Shown here piece by piece: positions 11,301 to 23,041 of a stretch of DNA of 64,000 bases (position 1 is its first letter; every line of letters begins with the position of its first letter). Below the pieces are notes generated by a model. It did not search any database. It saw only the letters and a list, made by a program, of their open reading frames with translations, and had not been told where the DNA came from. Location: positions 72,890,641 to 72,954,640 of the forward strand of contig CM055313.2 of assembly GCA_029255685.2 (NCBI GenBank), in the 5' to 3' direction. Made by a program: the position numbers and the translations under genes. Source of the stretch: Silene conica. Its lineage: Eukaryota > Streptophyta > Magnoliopsida > Caryophyllales > Caryophyllaceae.

Positions 11301-12719
11301 GCATTCAGTAGGTACAAAGGGAGCAGAACGCAGAAGCAGATGCACTGGCAACCCTGGGATCAACCTTCAAACCAGCCGACATAGCCAGTATTCTCATCAC
11401 CCATGTTCTCAGACCAACCATTTTGGGACCAGATCTGGACCAGGAGGAATTGCCCATTTGTAGCAGCAACCCAGATCTAGAGGCAGAGCAGGACTGGCGA
11501 AAGCCACACCTGGACTGGTTGCAGCACGATATCCTACCCAGCAGTAAAAAAGAGGCACGTAGTTTCAGAATGAAGGCTTCCAGGTACCTGTTAATTGATG
11601 GCATCCTGTTCCGAAAATCATTGGCAGGGCCATACCTGCGTTGCCTAGACCAGAATGAGTCCCAGACTGTCTTGCATGACCTCCACAGTGGAGACTATGG
11701 AAATCATGCAGGGGGAAGAAGCTTGTCCAATAGATCCCTCAGAATGGGGTACTTCTGGCCCACAATGCGCAAGGATGCAAGGGAGTATGCAAAGAAGTGT
11801 GACGCCTGTCAACGACATGAATCTGTCAATCACCAACCAGCAGAACCCCTGCACCCGGTAATTTCCCCATGGCCTTTTATGAAGTGGGGGATGGACATTG
11901 TGGGACCCCTCCCCAGAGCACCAGGAAACAAGCTGTATATGCTAGCCATGACAGATTACTTTTTTAAGTGGATTGAAGCAGAGTCGTTCACTCAGACCAC
12001 CGAGGGACAGGTTATCTTTTTTATTAAGCGCAATATATTCACCAGATTTGGCATACCTTCGGAGATGATATGTGACAATGGTTCCCAATTCATTGGAAGA
12101 AGACCGAGGCTTTCTGTGCTGGGTGGAACGTATCACTCCAGAACTCTACCCCCAGTCCAATGGACAGGCTGAGTCCAGCAACAAAATTATCATTGAAAGC
12201 ATGAAAAAGAAACTACAAGCAATGAGAGGGAAATGGGCAGAGGAGCTCCCTCTGGTCCTATGGGCTTACAGGACTACTCCAAAAGTAGCAACAGGTCAGG
12301 CTCCCTTCAGCCTCGTCTTCGGAGCAGAAGCAGTAATTCCATCTGAGGTCAAAGTTCCAACCCACAGATACGGGTGTATTACCGAGGACTAGAACCAGGT
12401 GGAAATGGCAAGTAGCCTGGACACTGTTGACGAACTCAGGACCAACGTCTACGTAAAGATGGCCTCATATAAGCAAACGGTAGCTAGGAGCTACAACAAA
12501 AACGTCAGGATCAGAACTCTGCAAGTGGGGGATCTGGTCTTGAGAAAGGTGTTCCAGAACACCAAAAACCGACAAGCTGGAAAGTTCGCTTACAACTGAG
12601 AGGGCCCATACCAAGTTGAAAGCGTAGTTGGTAATGGAGCCTACAAACTTATGACAATGGAGGGGCAAATGATACCCAGATCATGGAACATACTTCACCT
12701 AAGGAAGTATATCATCTAG
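11301..12719 (+). pseudogene. integrase of element A, broken
   Basis: The zinc-binding N-terminal region is near 11700-11830 (GNHAGGRSLSNRSLRMGYFW ... KKCDACQRH). The catalytic core runs from WGMDIVGPLPRAPGNK (first Asp) through [11 protein letters not shown] (second Asp) and [12 protein letters not shown] (the catalytic Glu region, 12160-12190). The chromodomain-less C-terminus ends RSWNILHLRKYII with TAG at 12717. A deletion frameshift near 12105 and stops at 12390 (CAG to TAG) and 12597 (TGG to TGA) disable it. Compare the almost open copy in element B. Confidence 0.9.
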
Positions 12720-13308
12720 AAGTACCTCCACCGGACAGGACCAGATCCCTTAGACCTCAGGTTCTACTCTGTATAAAGCATACTCTAGTTCATTTTAAAA
12801 TTTTATCTCAATTTTGTATTTTATAATCTAAATCTTATAATCTAAATTTTTTGTACATTTAAATCGGTTAAATATCGAGTCTATTGAAGCTAAGGAAATT
12901 TTGTCACTTAGTAATTTTCTGAACCAGAAATTGCCTATCCTACTAGACTGACCTAAAGAGGAAATTTGCACTGCTCACAGGGGAACCTAAGTCAAGCCTG
13001 ACACCCCAGTATAGGGACGGTATCTAAACACCAGGCCATCACACCAAAGCAGCGATGGCCAAACACAACGAACATGCATGCACAATGAAAAACGGCAGAA
13101 AAACGGACGATAGCAAAAACCCCATACAACGGGGAATACGTACGATTAAAAAGATTGCCCAAGGTAGTCCAGATTCGGAAATTGTTCTGTTGGTCCACCC
13201 GGACCAACGGCAAAATTACAACCATAAAGCCCACGCCGGGGCACCAAAAGTTCCAAAAAATAAAATTCGCCCAAATCAGGGCCTAGAAGTACAAATTTAA
13301 AAAGGAAC
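12720..13308. other. spacer between pol and the opposite-strand gene in element A
   Basis: AT-rich sequence of about 590 bp without a gene. Its right half matches the complement of the B spacer (22406-23041), for example the ACCCCAGTATAGGGA block and the TAGGCCCAGCAG stretch beyond it. The convergent ends of pol and the opposite-strand gene meet here, so it probably holds their 3' untranslated regions and terminators. Confidence 0.6.
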
Positions 13309-13646
13309 CTACTCATCAGGAGTAGGCCCAGCAGCAGCATTATCATCACGGGTGGGGCTAGAGGTCACCTTCTCTCCAGCATCTTGAGACCACACCACGC
13401 CTTCATCACCGTCATCAGAAATAAGATCCATATTGAGACCCTCAGGGAAATACTCAGCAAAAGCCTTCTCCAGAGCAGCCAGGTCCCAAGTCAGCAGATG
13501 CTCAACTCCCTGGAACTCTTTGACGTATTTGATCCTGGTCTCGGCAGAAGTATATACAACGACGTCTATCAGAGCCCCCTACAGCGCAGCCTTCTTCTGC
13601 TCAGAGCCTCTACCTTGAGCACTAGCTCGGTTTCTATGGCCAAAGC

Positions 13647-14914
13647 TGTTGGAGGATGTGTCCTCGACAATAGTGTGTTGACATAATTAAAACTCATTTG
13701 AATGAAACACAACTGAGAGTGTTACTCTTTTAAAGTCGACTGATCAACATTTACCGATAATAATTGGCTGTCTAGAGTTTGACATTATCGTCATATGATG
13801 GTGGTGATTAGTTGATCCCTTAAGGTCATATCTTTAGGAAATTCCGTCTCAATGGAATAATTAATTAATATTGTATTGGATACGAATTAATTAATAACTA
13901 GAAATTTGGAAATGATTTTACAAGACAAATATTATTGTAATGGGATTATAATAATAAAGGACAAAGTTATAAAATGGTTTTATTACACGGTTTTATTTAT
14001 TCGTTTAGGAAACGATTAAATTGAGAATGAACACGGTTGATCATAAAATTACAAAGAGTTGTAATTAAAATTATGATATTACATTTTTATAAGGTAATAA
14101 TTTCGAATTACTAGTAGTATTATTTAAATGTTATAAAATTGTGAATTATGAATTTTAAAGAGTTAAAATTGCATAATTAACAAATTAGGTCATGTGTTAT
14201 GGGACATGTGTGACATGTTACAAATTAACACAATTGACAAAAATAATATGGGTCTATTATACACCCAATTTCAGCCGTGATATTGGATGCACAATATGAT
14301 TGTGTGTTTTATACACTAAACCTATGTTTAGGTGTGTAAGAATCTGTAAGGCATATTGTGTGCTTTGTGTAAGGAAAAGAATGTCATGCATTGGCCTTGT
14401 GTTGCTTGAGATGGCCGGCCATATTGCTTGAACAAGCAAGGTCATCTTGCCTCTTATAAGTACATAGTACACTACATGCAAACATACTTGAAGTTCCATA
14501 CTTAGTCATTATTCTTACAACATCTCATTCTCAATATATTCACTAGAAAATAGTTTTTCTGGTATTGTAAAATCATTAGTACTCTAATAATATTAAGAGT
14601 AATATTATTATTAATTCTAGTTTACTAATACAATTTTTCTAGTAACAAAAATTGTTTTGGTTTGAGATTGGGTCCTTGATACGCATCTTTTGGATACGAT
14701 TTTGTGTTAGATCGTTTTAAGGGTATTCCGTTTTGAAAACTCAAATTAATAGGTGATTAGTTGAGTATAAACCTTCTAAACCAATGTAAGGACATTCATT
14801 CATCTTATGTAATCATCATGCATGCATAAGATCTTATTAAGTTTTATGACTAAACTTAAAGAAACAAAACTCACATTAGATATGAGTATAAAATCTGGAA
14901 TTAGATTTCCAACA
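13647..14914 (+). repeat. left (5') LTR of the copia element
   Basis: 1,268 bp, TGTTGGAGGATGTGTCCTCG to ATTAGATTTCCAACA. It aligns to 31957-33169 with scattered substitutions and one block of about 85 bp present only here (around 14083-14165). Confidence 0.93.
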
Positions 14915-14916
14915 AG

Positions 14917-14928
14917 TGGTATCAGAGC
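14917..14928 (+). promoter_or_regulatory. primer-binding site of the copia element (initiator tRNA-Met)
   Basis: TGGTATCAGAGC, the standard complement of the 3' end of plant initiator tRNA-Met, lies 2 bp after the LTR. Confidence 0.92.
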
Positions 14929-17363
14929 ATTACGGTTGTTGCATGCATGATCGGATTCATGTTTTATGTTAAACGGATTAACATATATATTTCGAAATTA
15001 TTGTGTTTATTAAGATAAATCACAAAATAATTTTGCATGTTAAAGTTTCTATTTAAAAAATGGGTTTAGGACATAAAAATAATTTTATGGATTTTTTATT
15101 GTTCATTTTTATATTTATTTTTATATTTTGATGTTTAAATCGATTTTAAACAACAATTAATGGGAAAAATAGTTAAACATAGTGTTTGGCCGAGATTTTT
15201 TGATATGTTCTCACATGCATATGTTATATATTGTATATAACATTTCGTAACAAATGAAGTTATTATGCATGGATTATGAATTTTATGAGATAAATAGTCA
15301 TAATATGAGTTAAAATGGGTATAGGAGGTTATATTTAGAATATGACCTTGAAAATTTTATGCGAAGTCACATGCAATATATAAAGTACCTATAAAAATTT
15401 TCGGATTTATTGGACTTATTTTGCATGAATAATGATTTTTATAGTAAAAATCGCATTAATAGTGACTCAAATTCGACTTTAATAGTTATAGTTGGAATTT
15501 TGCCATAAAAATTTTACACAATGTCACATGCAATATTTTCCGAATGCATAAAAATTTTGGGAATTTATTCTCGAATGATGCATGATTTATGATTTTAATA
15601 GTTAAAATCGGCTATATAATGACTTATTGTGTTAAAAATAGTTAATCTTAAGATTATGGCATAATATTTTACCCATAGATGTCTTATATAATAGGAACAT
15701 CAGACCTACAAGTTGGATATCAAAAGTTTCTTTTTTTATGATTATTAATTTTTATGAGTTAAATAGTTAATAATCGCAATCCTTGAGTCGTAAAAATAAA
15801 ATTTCGAGTATGGTCTGTAATTTTTGGTCATTTCCAGATTCTAAAATATATTTAAGGATGACTAAAAATTTATAGCAATTTATTACAAGTTTTTATAATT
15901 TAAATCGGATTTTTAACCATAAAAACGCCTATTATACGATTTATTTAAGAAATAAAGTATGTATTTTTGCATGAGACCATTTTATTAATTTATGAAAATT
16001 TTAGAAATTTCCAGAAAGTTTAAAAATTTTGAATTTTAAATTTCGAATTTTATTGACTCATGTGGCCATATTCCGTTTATTTTCCCGTAAATAAAAGTAA
16101 TTTATGAACAATAATGCAAAATCAAGTTGAATCATGATCAAACATTAGTAGAGGCTAAACATTGATTCCTAAAGAGTGTTAGGATGATTAACTTGGACAT
16201 AAATGAGATTTTATGTAATTTTGATGATTTTAATAGTTAAGATCACGCATATCCGTAAAAACCGTAAACAAATATGAGATATATATTTGCTCCCATAAGG
16301 CGATTTGGCATTAAGAATTGAGCATGTGCATACATATTTTATTATTGCATTTTATTTAATGTGAATGTCATATTTGAATGTTATTTATATAATTTGGAAT
16401 TATGTAATTTTCTTAGTATGGCCTTAGTTTTAATCAATATTACCCGTAATGAAAGGGGATATTGATTCGGTTGTAATTTATGTGATCTCGTATCACGGGT
16501 TTGTAATTTAAATTTAATTTCAGTTTTACAATAGAGTAGTTGTATTATTTTATTGTAATTCCGACGGTGCCATACGGAAAGGAGTTCCGACAAGACGGTG
16601 TTTTCTTGGATGGCGTGCCAATGAAGTTCAAGGGACCATGGAGTTGGTTTCCGAATTTGTAATAGTTAATTAGTTTTTACTATTACTAGGAAGGCCATAC
16701 TAGGATTTTATTACTTTATTATTTTTATTTTTTGCATTATTTATATGCTTGCATGCATAGCCAAATCGCCATAAACATGCATATTAGTTTAGATCGTTAA
16801 AAACGACCGTGTCAATTATAATTATCGAGTTCACCGATTTAATTCGCTTAAAAGAGATAGATAATAAATTGACAAGACGTCTATATTAAACAAAACAATT
16901 GAGGATTAGCCTTACCAAATAGTAGAACCCATGAGCTTCTATTTCGTGGGGTGGTGCTAGTCCAGTGGGCAGTACGAACCCCATTACGTAGGATAAGTGG
17001 GGCGATGAGGTGGATTCAGTCCAGTGGGCGGATCGCATCTCGATGCAATTGAAATTTGGTTTGTACTCAACGGAAGTGTAGAGGACCAGTGGTCAATGTG
17101 TTCCGGGCTAAGATGAATAAATAATGATTTGTCATCAACCAAGAGTTCTATGGTAGAACCGGTTTATTTTAACCCACCAAACCATGTCATTGGGTCGGAG
17201 TTCCAGTGGTTCACGATTTCGGTGGTATGGGTTTGGGTCTTGGAATCATTTATAAAATTGGATAGAGGTCATTTTATAGATGCTAAAACTTGTCAACATT
17301 ATTTACAAGTTTACAAAAACGATAAATGTTAATTTTTCCTTCATCTCTTGTAGTAATTGAAAA
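14929..17363 (+). other. long AT-rich untranslated leader of the copia element
   Basis: About 2.4 kb without a credible reading frame. It is built of AT-rich motifs in which short phrases recur loosely (TTTTATGnnTTAAATAGTTA, AATTTTACnCAATGTCACAT, the latter near 15360 and 15520). A GC-richer stretch at 16880-17330 carries three loosely repeated CCAGTGGGC/CCAGTGGTC phrases. It seems to replace the start of gag, so part may be former coding sequence. Confidence 0.6.
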
Positions 17364-19377
17364 ATGGATGCTTTCAATAATCTCGTTCCCATCACCATTG
17401 ATAACTGGCAAAAATACTGTGAAGATGATTTGACTAGAGAATTGCGCTTTACGATTGACAACAATGGAAATCTTTGTCTAGTAACCGCTTCTGCTCTACC
17501 TAGACCAATCATGATGTCTGATCATGATTGTGACAATCTCGTCTCTCAAATGAACTCGATGTTTTTAGAGACAAAAGGGGATGAGGAGATGAGTGGGAGC
17601 ACAAGCGAAACGCCTCTTTCCATTAGGAATGGAAGGAAGTTTAAAAGGATGAAGAGAGGAAAGCGACCCATGAAGGGAGTAGCTAGTAGGACTACTACAA
17701 CCGGAAAAAGGGGTGCTAAACCTTTTGAAATGTGTCACCATTGTTTTGAGTTTGGCCATTGGAGGCGTAACTGCCCCAGATATTTGGAGGACATCAAAGA
17801 TGGAATCATCATTCCAAAGAGTAAGACTATATCCGAAATATATGTTATTGACATTAATTTCACCTCCTCTACAACATGGGTATTGGATACTGGTTGTGGA
17901 TTTCACCTTTGTAATCATTTACAGGGGCTAAGAAGTGTGGAGAAGCTAGATAAAGGAGACGTGGATCTCAGGCTTGGAAATGGGGCTCAGGTAGCCGCTT
18001 CTTCAAAGGGAACCTACGTACTACATTTAGCCAGTGGTTATAAGTTGTATTTGAAAGATTGTTATTATGTACCCTCTTTATCAAAGAACATCATTTCGGT
18101 TGCCATGTTGGACATGGAAGGTTTTTCATTCATGATCAAGAATATTTTTTGTGAAATACTTCGAAATGGCTTGGTGGTAGGCCAAGCAAATTCCATAAAT
18201 GGGATTTATGTACTCAACAACTCAAAATCTATTGATGTTCATAATGTGCAAACGAAAAGACTAAAATCAAGAGATCCAAATGAATCGTTCATTTGGCATT
18301 GCCGTCTAGGTCACATAAATGAAAATCGCATTAAGAGATTAGTGTCGAATAATATCATCAAACCATTCGATTACATATCATATGGAGTATGCGAATCATG
18401 TCTTCTTGGTAAGATGACTCGATCGCCTTTTAGTGGAAAAGGTGAAAGAGCAAGTGACTTGTTAGGACTAATACATACCGATGTATGTGGTCCAATGACA
18501 ATCACCGCAAGAGGAAATTATGACTACTTTATTACTTTTACTGATGATTTAAGTAGATATGGGTATATCTACTTAATCAAATACAAAAGTGAAGCATTTG
18601 AAAAGTTCAAAGAATTTCAAAATGAAGTAGAGAACCAAACCAATAGAAAGATCAAAGCACTACAATCAGATCGTGGTGGAGAATATCTAAGCAATGAATT
18701 TGATTCTCATTTAAAAGATTGTGGCATAGTATCACAACTTACTCCACCTAGAACACCACAACTCAATGGTGTTTCTGAAAGGAGAAATCGAACCTTATTA
18801 GATATGGTTCGATCAATGATGAGTCTTACAGATCTCCCCGATTTATTTTGGGGATTTGCACTCCAAACCGCGATACACTCCTTAAACAGGAGTCCCACTA
18901 AAGCTACAAATAAAACTCCATATGAGATATGGAAAGGGAAGGTCCCGAATTTGTCATATATTAAGATATGGGGTTGCAAGGCTTATGTAAAGAACAAGTC
19001 TTCCGATAAACTTGCACCCAAATCTGACAAATGCACATTTGTAGGATATCCACTCAATACTACTTCTATAATTCTCAAGAGAACAAAGTGTTTGTGTCTC
19101 GAGAAGCTGTCTTTTTAGAAAATGACTTCATTTCTAAAAGACAGAGTGGGAGAAAATTTGAACTTGAAGAATTTCAAGATCAAGAGCCACAAACAAAATT
19201 AGAGGTGACGCAAGAAGACATTCCTTCTTCGTCAAATGTTGTAGTTCATGCTCCAGTACCTAGGAGGTCTGGGAGGATGAGTCACCAACCTGAAAGATAT
19301 ATTGGTGTCATTGAGGCAGGAGACGCTTTAGACGTCTTTTTAATGGAAAATGATGAACCATCAACCTACAAAGCAGC
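17364..19377 (+). pseudogene. copia gag (truncated), protease and integrase
   Basis: Zinc knuckle CHHCFEFGHWRRNC (CX2CX4HX4C, about residue 122), protease active site WVLDTGC (about residue 172), and pre-integrase WHCRLGH with CESCLLGK. Integrase core: IHTDVCGPM (Asp), LQSDRGGEY (Asp) and NGVSERRNRT (Glu), near 18470-18790. The capsid part before the knuckle is only about 120 residues and lacks the usual copia capsid signature, so gag has probably lost an internal piece. The frame is lost near 19062, giving a stop at 19116. The C-terminal sequence (SQENKVFVSREAVFLENDF onward) continues in another frame to the point where element B interrupts it. Confidence 0.92.
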
Positions 19378-19890
19378 TATTTTGGTAAAATTTCTACCGG
19401 ATCAAGTTTTTGTGATGCGGGTCAAAGTGTCAACCAATATAAAGATTAACGTATCAAACGAATGTAAAAGTTAAAGAAGTAAAATAACGACACAGGAATT
19501 TTTGGTGACGCGGAAAAACCCAATGAGGGAAACAACCGCGGGGGGACAGAATCCCACCAATATTTTTACTATGATCGAGTAATATCGCTGTTTTTTATGA
19601 GTACAAGTGCTTGCGTAAGTAGTAAGTTTACAACGTGTGAACTGAATAATGAAAATGCCCTAGCTTCCCTTTTTATAGCTTTGGATTTTGGGCTAACTGA
19701 ATCTGCTCTGGTCCTGGGCTGCTCCGGGAATATAGGAGTAAGTTGAGGAGAATATGCTTCTAGGGTTTTTGACCTTTTCTTCTCCTTTCAACGGCTCTTT
19801 CCTTACGTATAATCTGCTTCGTAATGGGCTGCATATATTTTTATTCGTCTTTGGGCCCAATCGATGTGATAGCGGATTTTAGGCTAAACA
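19378..19890 (-). repeat. 3' LTR of element B
   Basis: 513 bp. On the minus strand it runs from TGTTTAGCCTAAAATCCGC to TTTTACCAAAATA; the terminal CA has become TA. A TATAAAAAGG box lies on the minus strand at about 19668-19677. Confidence 0.94.
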
Positions 19891-19904
19891 ATTTCCCCCA
19901 AATT
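19891..19904 (-). promoter_or_regulatory. polypurine tract of element B
   Basis: The minus strand reads GAAATTTGGGGGAAAT directly before the TGTTTAGCC start of the 3' LTR, the expected place for plus-strand priming. Confidence 0.8.
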
Positions 19905-20151
19905 TCAGCCTATTTTGTCCTTTAATTGGGCTGGAATTTCCTTCTGCCTTTGAGTGTGCTTCTGGAATTTATGGGGGTAGTTGGGAGATTCATGCAACTG
20001 CTCTCAGCCGTCTTTCCTGCCCCACTTGTCCCACTTGTCCTCTCTTGTATTAACTGCTTGTCCCCTCAATCTTTACCACTTCTCTTTTACTTTAACCTTT
20101 CACCTTTCAAATTTGAATTTGCTTTTCAAATTTTTATCCACTTGCTTTCTT

Positions 20152-20159
20152 TATAAATA
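20152..20159 (+). promoter_or_regulatory. TATA box of the opposite-strand gene
   Basis: TATAAATA lies 135 bp upstream of the ATG at 20294, with a pyrimidine-rich (CT) leader between. The region 19905-20151, next to the polypurine tract, is internal to the element and not in the LTR, so the gene seems to have its own promoter. Confidence 0.6.
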
Positions 20160-20293
20160 CCTTCCTTTTACCGTTCACTTTTACTTTCTTTCTTTTCTCA
20201 CTTTCTTTACCATCTTTTGCCTTTCTTACTTCCTTTTCTTCGCTGTAAAAACTCTTTCACCTCCTCTCTTTTTTCTTTTTTCAACAATTCATC

Positions 20294-22405
20294 ATGTCTG
20301 CTCCTGGATCTTCTTCCGCTACTCCCTCTGCTACACCTGCTCCTGCAAGGTCTTCTGGATCTACTCTTGCTTCGGGGGACTACTCTGGTCCCTTCCCTTC
20401 GCAGGGGCTGCTCGCTGCCAAACACTTGTGCGACTCCGCTTTCAACGAGTCTCATGCTTCTCTTATCAAGATTTGGTTCGGGTTTCCGGACGGGGTTATC
20501 TATCACTTCCCTCTTGCTGGCGAGAAGGCCGATTTTGAGAGGGAAGGATGGACTTGTTTCTACGAGTATCCTTTCCGTTTGGGCCTGAGATTCCCTTTCC
20601 TTGATTTGATTATTGACTTCTTGAAGTTAACCAAGCTAGCTATGTGCCAGATTGCTCCACATGCATGGAGGATCTTACTCAGTATTTGCGCTTTGAACCG
20701 TGAATGGTGGCTAAACATTGGTTTGGCTGATTTGGGGCAGTGGTTCACTCCTCGTTCTCTGGGTCACTCTCAGTGTACCATCCGTAGCCATGACAATATG
20801 CCCTCTGCTATTATCTTTTCCACTACTCCAGACGATAGTAAGTGGTTTACCCGTTTTATCTTTGTCAAGATTGACACCCTCCCTTATTCTTCGGACTATA
20901 TTTTTTATGAGTGGCAGCCTGTGGAAGGTACTGCCTCTGCTCTGGCGTTTGATTTTTCTGGCTCTATTTTCTTTTGCTGTTGTCTTTCGCTGATAGTTTG
21001 TTAGTTTCCTCGAGGCATAGCCTAGCTAAGCTTCCTGATTCCGCGGATCCCCCTGCTTCGAAGGCCAAGCTTTTGGATCTCCCTGCTGAGGAGAGGACGT
21101 TCTCCAAGCTGGTCCGGGATTCTGCTGCTCTGGTGGTGAAGAAGGAGGGTACAATATTTCTGGTCTAGTTACGTTTTGAGTTATTTCTTTTGTTTGCTCT
21201 GGTTGTTCTAATGTTTGGTATTTATTTTAGGCAAATCCAGAGTAAATGTGGACAGGGTGATGCAGCTGCGGAGGAAGAGGTTTACGCCTGGGGATGCGGG
21301 GTCTTCAAAGAAAAAGAAGGTAGAGATTTTTGAGGAGAGCCCTGCTGGGGCTGGGTCCCAGGCTGCCCCGATTGAAGTTGACGCTGTGGATCCAATCCAG
21401 GAGCCTGTTCCTGAGACTCCCTATGTTGATCCGTCTCCTCTTGAGATCCCTCCCACCATTCCTACTCCTGGCTTCAAACCTATACTGGAGCAACTGCCTC
21501 GGACATTTTCTGGAGAGTCCTCCTCCCCTCCTCTGCAGCTAGAGATTCCTGGAGGTTTCGGAGGTTCCAAGACCAAGCTCTGGCCTACCCTGAACTCTTT
21601 GTTGTTCCCTGCCTCTGCCTCTATTTTGAAGAAGTGTCCTTTTCAGGAACTGACTAGGCATGTTGCGGAGGTCTCTTTTGAGGTAGGCTCTTTTCTTTGA
21701 TTTTTTTTTTTTTTTGTATCTCATTTGGTTTGGTGTGCTCAGGCTTTGGAGCTGGCATTGTGTACTAAGCAGCAGAGTGAGGCGTTGCTGGCTGATCTTC
21801 AGCGTATGAAGGTGGCTTATGATGCTGCTCTGGAGAGGATGGAGGAGATGGCGGTGAAGCTCAGCTCTGAGGAGGTCTTAAGAGGGAATCTGCGGCAGGC
21901 TGTCGATCGTTTCCGTCAGGAGGTGATTGCGGGCCAGGAGAAGCTTAAGGCCCAGGAGGAAAAGCTCAAGGCTCAAGAGGGGAAGCTCAAGGCCCTGGAG
22001 GAGGAGCTCAAGGCCCTAGAGAGGACGTCCCAAGACCAGTTGGCCGCAACTCAGTCTAAATTGGAGCGGGCTTTAGCCTCTGAGGCTGATCTGGTTCTGA
22101 AGGTGGAGGCCCTGGAGCACAAAAAGGCTGGTCTGCAGAGAGCTTTGATTGATGCTGTTTCCTATTCTGCTGCTGAGACCCGGATTAAATGTGTCAAGGA
22201 GTTCCAGGAAGGTAGTCATACTACCTGGGACTTGACTGCTCTGGAGGAGGCCTTTGCTGCAGATTTCCCCGATGGCCTGAACATGGATCTGCTTTCGAAT
22301 GATGAGGAAGAGGGCATAGTGGGGTCCCAAGATGTTGGAGAGGAGGTGTCCTCTGGCCCCACTAGTGCTGATGCTGTTATTGCTGGACCTACTCCTGATG
22401 AGTAG
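20294..22405 (+). CDS. opposite-strand four-exon gene inside Tat element B: putative gypsy-type transposon protein with coiled coil
   Basis: Runs against gag-pol, between pol and the 3' LTR. Exons: 20294-20927, 21005-21148, 21231-21682, 21743-22405, with GT-AG borders and matching phases. The total of 1,893 nt gives 630 residues and TAG. The start MSAPGSSSATPSATPAPARS leads into a roughly 190-residue globular part (FGFPDGVIYHFPLAGEKADF, GLRFPFLDLIIDFLKLTKLA, PHAWRILLSICALNREWW, LADLGQWFTPRSLG). This recalls the plant 'putative gypsy type transposon' family (PF04195). A Lys-rich linker and acidic Pro-rich stretch follow, then a long coiled coil (about residues 415-570) with repeated KLKAQEE/KLKALEE heptads, and an acidic tail. 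Exon structure is shared with element A. The biochemical role is not known. Exon 2's acceptor (TTAG, 21001-21004) is the least certain border. Confidence 0.78.
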
Positions 22406-23041
22406 GTTATCTTTTAAAATTTATCTGCTGGGCCCTGATATGGGCGTTTATATTTTGAACTTTGGGTGCCCCTGCGTGGGCTTTAACTATTGTAATTTTT
22501 TTGCTGCTGGTTCGGGTGGACCAGTAAAAACAATCCTGCTTTTGGGCTGCCTTGGGCAGCCTTTAATCGTATGACTCCCCGTTGTATGGGGTTTTGCTTT
22601 ATCTGTTTGCTTTTCTGCCGTTTTTTCTGGCGTTTTTTCTTTTGTACATGCATGTTTCGTTTGTGTTTTGGCCATCGCTGTTTTGGTGTGCTGGCCTGGT
22701 GTTTTATATATCCATCCCTATACTGGGGTGCCAGGCTTGACTTAGGTTCTCCTGCGATCAGTGCAGATTTCCTCTTTAGGTCAGTCCACTAGGATAAGCA
22801 AATTCTGGTCCAGAAAATAAGTGATATATTTTTAAAAGATTCAAGAATTGACTCTAATTGCACCAAAGTTTGAAATTATAAGACTTAGGTTTTTAGACTT
22901 AGGTTGAAAATATAGAAATAACATTTTAAACTTAAGTTTATAGAAAATATAAAGACAACATTTTAAGCTGAACCAGAGTAAACTTTATACAGAGTAGAAC
23001 CTGAGGTCTAAGGGAGCTGCTCCGGTCTGGTGGAGGCACCT
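22406..23041. other. spacer between the converging genes of element B
   Basis: About 640 bp without a gene, T-rich. The plus-strand opposite gene ends at its left side and pol ends at its right. It is homologous to 12720-13308 of element A. Confidence 0.6.

Noticed and set aside
19031..19474. 147-codon open frame at the copia/Tat junction
   Set aside because: It is the frame-shifted tail of copia integrase running by chance into the LTR of element B; not a fusion gene.
20207..20588. Alternative frames overlapping exon 1 of the opposite-strand gene
   Set aside because: Shadow frames; only the frame starting at 20294 joins the later exons in phase and is conserved in element A.
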